Shown: in pieces, positions 24,801-35,700 of the stretch | How positions within the stretch are numbered: position 1 is the first letter of the stretch | How the letters are laid out: each line of letters opens with the position of its first letter | Source of the DNA: Pelecanus crispus | Taxonomy: Eukaryota > Chordata > Aves > Pelecaniformes > Pelecanidae | Reading direction: 5' to 3' | Length of the DNA stretch: 64,000 nucleotides | Assembly (NCBI RefSeq): GCF_030463565.1 | Contig: NC_134646.1 | Location: forward strand, 18,891,296-18,955,295 | Translations under genes and position numbers: made by a program | Notes under the pieces: model-generated | The model's database searches: none | The model's input: only the letters and a program-made list of their open reading frames with translations | What the model was told of the DNA's origin: nothing

Positions 24801-25099
24801 GTTTCTATTTTCAAGTACTCTTGTGTCCGGTGGACAGCGTGAGGTCAGTGGGAAGGTGTCTTTGAAAGGCTTTTGCAATTAGAGTCATCCAATTTGCCGG
24901 ATTACATCAAAGGTCGAAGACCGTGTCAGTAGCACAGCGCCATGCAAATCATCTCTTTAAGCTGCCATTTGGACACGGGTCAAATGAGGAGGAGGCAGCA
25001 GGAGTGGGGTTTTTCATAGAAACAGTGGCCTTGGAGCCGCACCCTCGACTGTATTTTAAATCCGTTGCCGTATTTTTCCTTAACACCACCAACTTTTCT
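21831..25099. other. Non-coding stretch upstream of PPM1K promoter
   Basis: No exon or RNA gene is recognised. It contains a 64-bp tandem duplication (listed) and purine-rich sequence near 23.58-23.83 kb, which produces serine/leucine/phenylalanine-rich shadow frames on the minus strand. A short A/C-rich tract begins near 24.68 kb. Confidence 0.55.
22539..22668. repeat. 64-bp tandem duplication, two copies
   Basis: A unit beginning GGATAAGGGTGA at 22541 recurs at 22605 with only a few differences. It includes GAGGCAGGCAGGGACCTCAC and CCCCACAGCACCCA. The unit length is not a multiple of three, so the open frame crossing it is read in different frames in the two copies, which argues against coding. 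Confidence 0.85.
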
Positions 25100-25458
25100 C
25101 TAAGGCCTTCCTGAGACGCCCATGCGCCCTAGCAGTCGGGCTTCCCACCTCGCCGTGACCGGCTTCGCGGGGCGAGGGCGGCGGCGGAGCGCGGACGGGG
25201 GGGGCTGTGCGGGGACAGCGCCGGGGCCGCGCCACCACCTCGACGCCTTCGCCTCGGCCAAGGCCACGCCGGTCTCCCTCCTCCTCCGGTCCCTCGCCCC
25301 TGCGAGGGGGAGGACGGAGACAAGCCAGAAGCCGCCCCCGCTGGCAAGGCGCGGCGAGAAGGCAGCGCGGGGCCGCCGCAGGGCCCCCCCGGCGAGAGCC
25401 GCCTCAGGCCTCGCTGCCCCCGGCCCGCCGGACCCCCGTCCCCCGCCCCGGGCGCCCG

Positions 25459-25544
25459 GCGGCGGCTGGCGGCGGCCCGTCACGGCCAACGGCCGGGCGC
25501 GCGGCGGCTGGCGGCGGCCCGTCACGGCCAACGGCCGGGCGCGC
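25459..25544. repeat. 42-bp tandem duplication in CpG island
   Basis: Two adjacent, essentially identical units share CGGCGGCTGGCGGCGGCCCG followed by TCACGGCCAACGGCCGGGCG, with period 42 (CTG at 25466 and at 25508). Two TCACGGCCAACGG copies lie just upstream of the CCAAT boxes. Confidence 0.9.
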
Positions 25545-25595
25545 GGCGGGCGGGGCGGGGGCGGCGGGGGAGGCTCGGCCGGCGAGGCGGCCGCC

Positions 25596-25653
25596 ATTGG
25601 GGGCGGCGGGGGGCAGGGCCGCGGCGGGACCGCCCTCGCCGCCGCACGATTGG
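25596..25653 (-). promoter_or_regulatory. PPM1K: Pair of inverted CCAAT boxes
   Basis: ATTGG occurs at 25596-25600 (in GCCATTGGGGG) and at 25649-25653 (in ACGATTGGCCC), 53 bp apart. Paired CCAAT boxes 60-150 bp before the start are typical NF-Y sites of TATA-less CpG promoters. This suggests a transcription start at about 25.70-25.76 kb. Confidence 0.5.
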
Positions 25654-25709
25654 CCCGGCGGGCTCCCGCTGGCCGGCGGGGCGGGGCCGGGGGAAAAGCC
25701 AGCGGGCGG

Positions 25710-25811
25710 CGGCGGCGCCCGCGCCTCGGCAGCCTTGCTCGGGGAGGCGCCGCTCTCGCACCGCTGGGGCGCAGCTCCCCGCCGCCGCCGGCTGCCCGGG
25801 CGCGGAAGCAG
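25710..25811 (+). other. PPM1K: PPM1K exon 1, non-coding (5' UTR), start approximate
   Basis: The 3' boundary is placed at the donor GGAAGCAG|GTAAGAG. The 5' boundary is a guess from the CCAAT boxes. The next exon carries the start codon, so this exon would be untranslated. Alternative first exons inside the island are possible. Confidence 0.5.
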
Positions 25812-26419
25812 GTAAGAGCCGCCCCCGCCTCCCCGAGGCAGCCCGGCGTTCAGCGCCGGCGCCCCTTCAGGGCCCAGCCTGCCTGGGGAGGGGGTCAGGG
25901 AGGGGAGGGCTCGGAAACTTCTCCCGTTTCGGCGAGGGGAGCGGGATGGGAGCGCGGGGCTCCGGGCGGCGGCTGGGGCAGCGAGCCTGCTCTGGGGAGG
26001 AGGCGTCCTCCGCTCCGCTCCGCTCCCCGGCACCGGCCCCTTCCGCCGGCGGCGGCAGGTGCAGCCGCAGGAGCCTGGGCAGGGGGAGGCCCGGCAGCCC
26101 GGCCCCGGCTGCGGCCGCGGGGGGAGCAGCGGGCGGGAGGAGGAAGCTAACGGGCGCCATCGGTATCCGGGCCGGCGGCCGCTTCGCGGGGCGGGGGGCT
26201 CCGTTGCCTCCCTCGCATATCTGCGTTTCCTCCTCCGCCAGCCGCGGCCGCTGCGCGGGGTTTCTGCTCCGTCTGCCCGCCGAGACGTGGCAGCCGGGGC
26301 TGGGGCCCGGCCCGCGCTCCCGCCGTGAGGCCGCGCCCCGGCCGGGCACAAAGGCGGCGGCGGGGAATCGCCTCTGGGCCGCCCGCCCGCCTCTGCCCGG
26401 CCCTTCGCGGCAGCCGGGG

Positions 26420-26502
26420 GAAGAGGCTGCGGCAGAGACACCTCTGCCATCACGGGGGGCTGAAGAGGCTGCGGCAGAGACACCTCTGCCATCACGGTGG
26501 GG
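26420..26502. repeat. Second 42-bp tandem duplication in CpG island
   Basis: Two units containing GAAGAGGCTGCGGCAGAGAC and ACCTCTGCCATCACGG repeat with period 42, nearly identical. The sequence is unrelated to the 42-bp duplication at 25.46 kb. It lies at the right edge of the island, within intron 1 of PPM1K. Confidence 0.9.
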
Positions 26503-27639
26503 CTGGCATTAAAGAGGACATCTGCGCTGGTTGCATCAGCCTCTCCTCGGAGGCTCGAACGGCGCTGCCGAGCGTGACTGCACGGCTTTTGTGTACTTAG
26601 AATGAACCCGTCCTAGCTCAGTCGGTCGGTCGCGTACGAATTCGTAATTAGTAAATACAGAAACATACAGTACTGCCCACAGCTGTGGGGTTTGGAAAGC
26701 AGGCAAGGCGAGTGCACTTATACGTGTTCAGAGTTGTAAATTCCTTTTTAAATACGTTTAATCCCCTGGGGCAGCAGGCATGCCTTCTCTTTCTTCCGGG
26801 TTTCTTTTTTTTTCCCTTCTCACAGTCTGGAAAATTTCCATCTGCCAAGAAGCAGGCAGGCTGTAAAAGGGGCACCGTGCATGTTGAACCACAGTTTAAT
26901 CGCTCACCTCACTGGGTTTAAACATTGTATTTCCTTGTCTGTCTGCAGGAGCGATTTAAGTTAAATCTGTACAGATAACAGGATCAGATGGAGCACCTCA
27001 GAAGAGATTTCCATCTACAGCTGTCTGTCTCACACTTTGATTTAACACCAGTGCCCCCCTTTCCAGTACCTCAGTCTTGTTTTGCCCGGATAGGCTTGCC
27101 CTGTGTTTGCAAACATATTGGTTAGGAAAGCACACGCTGTTATATGTCCAACTGAAAGCATAACTATTTACTTCATAGAAACTAAAGATGAGGTTCCTAC
27201 TCCTGACTTGCAGAGACACTTGAAAAGCCAAACTGTCAGCAGTATTTATACTTGCCTGGAAAAAAAGGCCTTTTGAGAGCTGAATTTGATGGGGAACAAA
27301 CGTATTCATTAGCTTGGGATTTTGGATCAATCCTCTGATTCATGCTGTGGATACTGGGAAGCCTGGACACAGCTAACATTTCACGTTCTCCTTTCAAGCT
27401 GACAGAAGTGAAACCAAGTATGGGTTTTGTTAATTGGCAGGCTTTCAGTTTGGTCGTGCGGTGTTTCACAGAAGGAAGTTAACATACCGTTGTTATGAGT
27501 CAAGGGTAACAGAAAAAAAGCAACCCAAGAAAGTAAATTGTTTTTTAAATACCTGTAAGTATACTGAAATAAGGATGTGATGTTGTCATCACCCTGCAAT
27601 AAAATGGAAAATCTTAAAATGCCAAGTGGTCAGTTCCAC

Positions 27640-27770
27640 TCACCTGGTGGCCTAGCCCACATTCATCTGGTGCAACAACAGTGATTCCCAGCATGTTCGG
27701 CCTTTTATCAAGTTGACAGTTACTCTCTAAGTGCTAAGTAAAGAAACGTTTCTTCATCTAAGAATTGCAT
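27640..27770. repeat. Diverged local duplication, copy 1
   Basis: The core CTGGTGCAACAACA, then CCCAGC-TGTT-GG, TTTCATCA-like GTT and GTTACTCTC, recurs in the same order at 28260-28390. Spacing between the copies is about 620 bp. Divergence is high, so this is an old duplication or two copies of an unrecognised repeat. Confidence 0.5.
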
Positions 27771-28259
27771 GAAAGGTAAACCAAGAGCATCTAAAGCACA
27801 ATGCTTTGAGCTGTGAATGACAAGTTTAGTGGGGGCCTCCAGAAAGCTCATGTCAGAGCCATTTTCTACTAAAGCAACAACTTATTAAGTTACCTTTGAC
27901 TGTGTGGTTCTGCAAGCACTTGGATTTTGTCTAGTAATTTAAAAACGTAGTTTTAACAAATATTTCAGACCTACAGATGCAATTGTGATTGGCATGGGGA
28001 AAGTACAACGGCAAGGCACTCCAACCCAGAATTACAGCGTCTCTGGGGTACATGTGTTGCTCTTTGCCGCTCGATTATGTCAGACCACCCTGCCATCTCT
28101 TTTTTTTTTTTTTTTTTTGGCATTCACCGAGAGCCTGCATATTTTTAATTCCTTTATTATGGCATATAATACCTTTCACTCATAATTTTGCTCTCAGCAA
28201 ACTTCAAGCAATTAAGTTAGAAATCCCTCACTTAAAATTTAGTGCGGTCATCTGTGTGA

Positions 28260-28390
28260 TCTGATGGTCCAGTTCAAATTACTCTGGTGCAACAACATGG
28301 ACCTACTACAAACTGCATCCCAGCCTGTTGGACTTTCATCAGGTTGGGTGTTACTCTACAAAGGGTTAAATAAGCCAATCTTTCTGCATT
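28260..28390. repeat. Diverged local duplication, copy 2
   Basis: This is the partner of 27640-27770. It shares CTCTGGTGCAACAACA, GCATCCCAGCCTGTTGG, CATCAGGTTG and GTTACTCTACAA in order, with small indels. Confidence 0.5.
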
Positions 28391-29230
28391 TTTCAGCATG
28401 CTAGATGAATCACCGTTAGTGAATTTTTAGCTGTGCTGAGCCAAGTGATATGCTTAATTTATCTGAGCTGGAAAAGAGATCTGAGAAGCCAGTAGAAGAT
28501 CTTGCTTGCCTGTGTTAGCCAAGGGAGCCCATTTCAGGGTTATGTGGCAGAGAAAACAGCAAAGAGCTGCACAGGGTTTTTTGGGGGGGAAGTTTTTGTG
28601 TGCAATTGTGTATGCCCATGGATACACTCTTAGTGGTTGTTCTTAGATAGCCTGGGAAAATCACAATTCACTTCACAGGTCTGTGTTGAAAAGTATTGTT
28701 CAAGTCCTCAATAAATGTGACAGAACAGAGTATCATTTGCAGATGAGAAAACTCTTTAAAATCTAAGCAAATGTATTTCTCCCGCCTTCCCCCCCAGGAG
28801 CCACAGTGTGGATATTTCAGCAACTGTTTGAAAAGCATGCATGATAAGCTCATTTTCACAACCTTATCTCATATTTTCACATATTTATATTTTAGCTGAC
28901 ATGGAGCAAAGTCATTGTCACTCTCATTGGCTCCATCACAACCTCTTCAACCTTTGAAAATTCAGGATATCATTATGCAAGTGGCCAGCAGAAATGCCTT
29001 ACCCTGATCTATCTGCAGTACTCGCCATTAGATGTGGCCTGGTCTGTGTAGGATTGTTTCTCAGTGAGTCATGCAGATCCCTCTGTAGTTTCTTCTAGGA
29101 AGTGCTGTGCTATGCATGATTAGCGGGCTCCGAGGGTGACATTGTTTCCTGAATGATGTAACTGAAAATTCCCCTTCCTGTGCTTCTTGTTTCCTGATCA
29201 GTTTTCTCTTTGTTTTCAAAGACATTCCAG

Positions 29231-29729
29231 CAGCTGCGTATCTTTTGTTCCTGATCTTTTATTCCTACAAATCTCTGTGGAGACAAGTTATGTCAACAGC
29301 TACTTTAATTAATTTGGTACGAAACGGAGGGTATCAAGTAAGAAGGAGAGCCGTGCTGACGTCCCGCCTCTTGCAAGACGAGAAGCGTCCGACAGCCGTG
29401 TGCTACAGCTCCACCTCCGAGCGCCGTGCTTCCCGCTTCGATTCAGACGGGAGTGGGCGACCTACCACATGGGACACCTTTGGCATCTGGGACAATCGCA
29501 TTGACGAACCTATTCTCCTCCCACCAAGCATAAAGTATGGAAAGCCAATTCCAAAAGTCAGCCTGGCCAACGTGGGCTGTGCTAGCCATATTGGGAAGCG
29601 TAAGGAAAATGAAGACCGGTTTGATTATGCTCAGCTGACGGAGGATGTCCTATACTTTGCAGTATATGATGGACACGGTGGGGCGGCAGCAGCAGACTTC
29701 TGTGATAAGTACATGGAAAAATATATTAA
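29231..29729 (+). CDS. PPM1K: PPM1K exon 2 (5' UTR end, start codon, residues 1-147)
   Basis: The ATG is at 29290 and the exon encodes the presequence and the first catalytic motifs including YDGHGG. It ends ATTAA|GTAAGT, with the last codon (Lys147) split after two bases. About 59 nt of 5' UTR precede the ATG if the acceptor is at 29230; this boundary is uncertain. Confidence 0.9.
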
Positions 29730-32700
29730 GTAAGTGCGCATCAAGTGAATGTGTCTCAAATTACAGTAGAGATTCCCTCCTTAGGACTGAAAGGGAACCA
29801 GTGGGTCATATGTTGTTGCCAATCCTCCTAGGTTATATAGCCACCTAGCCCAACGGGACAGCCGGAACACTGGGCTGGAGCAGTCTGTTACATTGGACAT
29901 GCTATGAACTACTTATTCTGTATTGTGCCTTCCCCATTGAGCAAGCCTGCAAAGACAAGAGAGGAAAATACGATTGTACCCACCTTCCAGGAGAGGACTG
30001 GGAACACAGGGAGAGTGTGAATCGACTGTTTTCAGATGGGGTCACTGGGATCGCTGACCTATGGCTTGCTTACACTTTTCTGTATCTCTGTGTCGTATCC
30101 CTGGGTGTTGGAAGAGGAGTTTTATCTATTTGCACAATTACAGGATTATGCTTCCAGTGCAGGTCATTAGTAAAATCATATTACCTGTTCACTGAAATCC
30201 AGCATTATTCAATGCATGCAGGGAGGAGATAGGGCCATAGAAGAGATTGACCAAGATGTATATTTCTTGGAAAGAAGTTTAATTTTTTGTTTGCTTGTTT
30301 GCTTCCAGAGAATTTCTTGCTGAGGAGGAGAACTTGGAAAATGTTTTGAACAAAGCTTTTCTAGAAATAAACAAAGCCTACGAAAGGCACGCTCATCTGT
30401 CTGCTGATGGTAGGTAAAAAAATATTCTACTCGTATGGGTGTGGAGAATAAGGTTTTTCTTATTTGCTCAGTAGTTTTGTAGTAAAATGTCCAGAAAAAT
30501 CCTTGAAAAAAGTTTTACTTAACATAGAATTTTGCTCTGATCACTTACTGCAAATGAAACAATTATGCTTTACCTCCTTAAAATGCAAAAGCTGTTAAAA
30601 AGTCTAAATCAAATTTCCTGGGGGAGTTTTAATCTGAATGTTAGCATAATCATAAATGAATTTCTCTTAATGTGATTCTGTCAAGGAAAGTGTTCGTCGA
30701 GTTAGCGAAGAATGATTTAGATTTGCAAGGAGCATAACTTTACTGTGCAAGAAAAGCTGGAGGGGGGTTTTGGTTTGGTTTTTTTGGTTGGGGTTTTTGG
30801 TGTTTGGGTTTTGTTTGTTTGTTTTTTCGTTTTGTTTTGTTTTGTTTTTAAAGCTGTTATTCCTGTGGGTTAAAAGTGACAGTATCAAAAGTTCCCCTTT
30901 CTAACTTGGCTGCTGCACCTGAGGAGAAACGTAAGCCAAAATTAATACCATTGATATTGCTTCTGCACAAACAGAATCACAGGAGTAGCTGAGTGTGAAA
31001 GGGAAAAAAGCAGTGAAGAGGAGAACGAGGTTGGCTGTGGTAAGGCTGTGGTAAAGCTGGCACCAGCCCTTTTAGACTCCTTAGTCCTGGCTGTTAATCA
31101 AGTTCTTGTACATATGTCTAGAGACTAGGTATTTCTGAAGGTCCTGTTCTAGCAACTGAAGCTTATAGAGAGTAACTTGGGAAGGGAGCTAGAGGTCCCT
31201 GCCCCAGGAGTTTCCTCAACCATGAGATACAATTTTAAGAGTCACTTTAGCCAGTCTTAAAAAAAAAAAAACCAAACAAAAAACCCCCCAAAACGAACAC
31301 AATCAAAACCCCCCCAAACCCACAACAAAAAAACCAAACAAAAAACCTGTCCCATTGCTGGTGCAGGAACTGGCAAAATGACTGCGGTCGTTTCAGAAGA
31401 ACAGAAACTGTGAAAGTTTTCTCTCCAAGAAAGACTTGAATCCAACAAGCCCTTTAGGGACTGAAGTGATACTGCATTCTCAAGCTACTTTTCTTAAGCA
31501 ATGAATGAATACAATCAAGTAACGGACTGGCTTTCTCCACTTTAACTACTAAATGGATCTAGGTAGACTCAAATATTTCCTGGCAGGACAGGTAGCCTGA
31601 CTGTTACAGCACTGTGAGGGATACACACCTTTCCTCTTACCTGGTACAAGCTAAGGTATCAGGGGTATCAGGAAAAAAAGTCTTAAGTCCTGAAATGCAG
31701 CCATTAAAAAGGGGGGATTCAATCTATAAATCTTATTTCCCCATTATATCCCATTTTACTTTTTTTTTATATTGAAAACCTTTAAAAAATAACAACGTGG
31801 TAAAAAAAGTCCAGAGTCACTTTTGACCTACAGGGTGAGTTTTAACTGAGCTTATGAGAGACACATCAGTAAAGCAGATGTGCTTTTTATCCAAGATCCT
31901 CCTTACAAATGTGTTTTCTTAAAAGCCCAAATTCAAGAAAGTGTCTGAATACAGGCTTATGTGCTTCCCTGGATCAGGACCTTTCATTTTCACTAACATG
32001 AAGATCTGTTATATTTGTCCCCCTCCCCGCCCCTTTGTTAGTGGGACAGCTCTTGGCTTGGCTTATTGAAGTGACCTCTGTTGAGTGTCAGAGCAGCTCC
32101 TTGACGAGAAGGACTGGGAATTGTACTTGGTATTATTCTGTTATTCTGAAAACGGTTTCTGATTATAGCATTTCGTACGTGAGACTTGTGGAACCGGATA
32201 GCAACAATATTTGACATAAAACTTGTGCAGCAAGCTGAGCATTTTGGAACTGCTTATAGGATTTTTTTCATATCATTTAACTAACTGGTACTGCTTAATG
32301 AAATCTAATGCAAATGCCAGCAAATTTACGTAACAGTTACCAAGATACTGGACAAACCCTCTTCATTAAAAAAGCTTGAGGTCAAGCAAAATAGAGGGCA
32401 AAAGTGTTGTCAAACATTGACAGGGGCCACGCTCTGGCACGGGCTCAGTGTTTCTCAGGTAGGCTGAGCACCTGCAAGCTCTTGCAGGAGCCAGTGGGAT
32501 CTAAAAGTGCCCAGTGCTTGTGACTGGTTGCCCAGCTGAGAATCAAGCTATAAGGCAAAGGGTGGAGTAACAGGATGCAAAGACAAGTGTGGATTTCTGA
32601 ACAAATTAAACTTTTTGCATATCTGTTGTTAAAATAATTCAATGCTATGTTGACTGCTTGGTGTGGATATTTTTGTTGTTGCTGTTGTTTTGAAAGTTAT

Positions 32701-35700
32701 ATAAAATTTCAATGCTTGGCATGTGTTCTTGTTAGAAGCCTACTTCCAAACTGATTCAGTTTGCCAGCAAAATGTCTGATTAACTGTGGCTATTCTGGAT
32801 GTGACAGTCAAGACCGTTACTAAAGTATCTTGAAAATGGTGGCTGGTTGTGTAACACAGGGTATCTGGGATACGCTGGATGCTCCCCAAGACTGACCTCC
32901 TTTTGAAATCTGGCCATAGTTGACAAAGTGGAGAATAACAACTTAGTCTTTTTCCAGTAGATGACCCTGTCAGGGTTCACTCTTTTCACTGTATCTGAAA
33001 AAAAAACAGTGCATGTTCAAGATGTCCAGGTCTATACTAACACACGACCATCTTTGAAAGTGTGTGCCTGGGTGTTTGAAGGAACGTAAGTCCTGGGACA
33101 AATCCCTGTAGCCAAAATTGCATGGATTTTGTTTGACACATTGTTGATAGTGCTATTTAAGGGGTAAAAACCTCATATAATGGCACAAATTTAACAGGAC
33201 TAGAGATGTGCCTCGTTGGAGCACCTAGCTATGTCTTCAAGGGCATGGCCCTTTGTAGGTCATTTTACAATTACAGGATATTTGAAATTATAGATGGAAA
33301 ATACATAGCATAATAGTTTCTGTGAGCTTTCAATAAAAAAAAAAAGTGTATGTATGTGTTCCAGGTACTGCTACTGTATCTGGCGTACAGCTCACTAGTG
33401 CTGTTGGAGTGCTGTAGTGGCCCGCTGGAGACTGGTCCAGTATCCCCTCTGACAGTGATCTGTACCTGTTGTTTCACACAAAAGCATAAGAAACTTGCTG
33501 TAGGCAGATCTGGGATAATCTGTCCTCCACCTAAATCCTTTCTAATCACTAACAGCTTAGAGATATGCCTGAGCCCTGAAGCATGGTGTTTGATAGCTCT
33601 TCAAAAATGCATTTTCATTCACTTCCACGCATTTAAATATATCCAGTCACTTTTAAATCACTGCTAAACTTAGGTATAAGACACAGTAAAGGAAGCTCAC
33701 GTTCAACAAATATGTCATTATCCACAGGACAACTGTTAACACAGAATTTTCTGGTATTTTTTTTATCAGCCATAAAAACTGCAATGTAAAGGCTGAATAG
33801 CTTTGCCTAGCTAGGACAGAAATAAGGAATTGAATCATGTGCTTGAGGAAATTTGAGCATCTCTCTGGGGAAATGTAAGACAAACCTTCTCCTGGCCTAG
33901 TGCGGTCCTACAAGGTACTGCTACTGCTTCTGTTCACTGCGAGCCACTACTCGGAGAAAAGAACAGGGAGTCTTCCCATCGACCTCCGTGTTCAGTGCAT
34001 CCAACTCTAATCACATTGGCCGCTCACTTCTGGAATAGCCATGTTATTAAAACATAGCCAGGTATTAACTGATGCATCTATGTTTGAAAGGCACTCCTGG
34101 AATCTTATTATGCTGAGCAAACAGCAAAAGTTATTTAAAAATAACTAAATTTAAAAAGTAGTGGGTTTTGGTTTTGTTTTTTTAAGTTACCATTCAAACA
34201 TATGATTTTTATTTCTTTGAATATGTTAACCTGCAACACTGAGGAAAAGGGAGAGCTGCAGAAATTGTACTTAAATATTTCATAAATCCATTAATTTTAC
34301 AAAGGCAGCTTTTTTATCCAAGGCCCCTGATTATTACCTAATCAAGTTAGAAGATACTAGTTACAATTTAAAGGAGTATTTTGCATATTTTTCCATGGGT
34401 CAGAACGATTCATAAGCTTACATTCAGTGCCTTTAAGATGGCCCTATTTTAGTTGGCATCAGTTTGAACTCCCCATTTTTGTGTTGTATATAAATATGCA
34501 TATAAAAATAGATAAATTGCCTTGAGGAAAAAGATTGGGCCATATTCTGTACTGAAGATGTTCTTCAGAGTGGCCACTCTTGCCATGTATGAGACAGCTG
34601 ACACTCTAGCATTGATACAATTCTTTGGTTGATTTGCTGGTTGGTTACTTACCTCCACAGGAAAAAAAAAAAAAAAAAAGTGGCTTTTATTTTGGCGGAA
34701 TTGAAACTGGTTTTGTCACACAGTTTTAGCAAGAAGGCGAGAACGGTGGCAATTCCCCAGAAATACCAAAGCTGATCTATCATTGGCCAAAGATGCATGT
34801 GTAAGCCTGAAGTACTTCCTATATGACCTGCAAAAGACAGTGCAGGCAAACCCAAAAGTGACTACTTCCCCTGTTCTGCAGCCCTTGTTCTTTCATCTCC
34901 AGTGTTGCAGGTTTATTTTGTTTGAACAAAGTCCCTGGGTGAATTTCCTATTTGCCTCTGTGTGCGTGTTATTTGTGGCAGACACTGTACCTGGTCAGCA
35001 GCTCTAGAACTGGAGGCCCTGGACACTATATGCTGGGCTTCAGTGGAAAGAGAGATCTGCTTAATTTTGTCCCAGGTGAAGGAGTCCGGCGGTTCCTAGC
35101 CTGGACTACTGGAAGGTTCCCACATCCTCTTTGTCACATTAGTTGAGATGACTTGCAGTAAAAGTTGTCCAGTGAGTGTTAAGAACCTATTGAAAGATCT
35201 TAGTTTTATAGTGATATTGCTAGGAAAACAAAATAAACTCTTTAATTGTTAAAACCAATATATATGCTGATGCAATGTATTTTGATATTATTAAATAACC
35301 TAGCAGCAGTTGTTGTAAAGCATTAGAAATGTTATCCCATCATCATTCCTGTGTTTTTGAGCTGTGCTAGAAATCACATAATGCATGCAGTCTAGCTGCA
35401 TCCATGTTCTTGCACCCCTACCCAGATCATGAACTGGTTCCAAGGAAGAGAGCGTGAGCAGCATTTATTTTTCTAGGAGTGCTATTTAACTAATAAAGGT
35501 ATATAAAGCTCAAGTCACTATGACCATTACCATAATTCTGGACAATATCTTGACTTGTTCTTTAGTACTATCCCTGAATTTTGTGATAGCGGCTCTTTTA
35601 GCTTTGAGAGTCTGCACTTGAAAGATGCAGATTCACTCAAATGTCCAAATGTTTCCAGTCACTTATGAATTAAAGACTACGGATCTTAACTTTTTCAGAA

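Larger units (their letters stand above)
25100..26500 (+). promoter_or_regulatory. PPM1K: CpG island, PPM1K promoter
   Basis: A sharp rise in GC and CpG begins at about 25.12 kb and ends at about 26.5 kb. Two inverted CCAAT boxes (ATTGG at 25596-25600 and 25649-25653) lie upstream of a strong donor (GCAG|GTAAGA at 25811/25812). This is 3.5 kb before the PPM1K start codon on the same strand, so the island is very probably the PPM1K promoter. CpG-island promoters of this type often fire in both directions, and the left half could start a divergent transcript. Long alanine/arginine/glycine-rich open frames on both strands are composition artefacts. Confidence 0.85.
26503..29230 (+). other. PPM1K: PPM1K intron 1, distal part
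   Basis: AT-rich intronic sequence with no exon recognised. It holds a diverged direct duplication (about 27640-27770 and 28260-28390, listed) and a T-run at about 28100-28119. The acceptor before the coding exon is not certain; AG at 29230 or 29233 after a pyrimidine-rich stretch is the best candidate. Confidence 0.6.

Noticed and set aside
25122-26512. Open frames of 342 and 363 codons in the second CpG island
   Set aside because: Same compositional effect; they run antisense to each other and cross tandem duplications. This is the PPM1K promoter and first exon region.
29245-29289. Upstream extension of the PPM1K first coding frame
   Set aside because: The apparent start is TTG. The first ATG is at 29290 and gives the N-terminus that matches the known protein.
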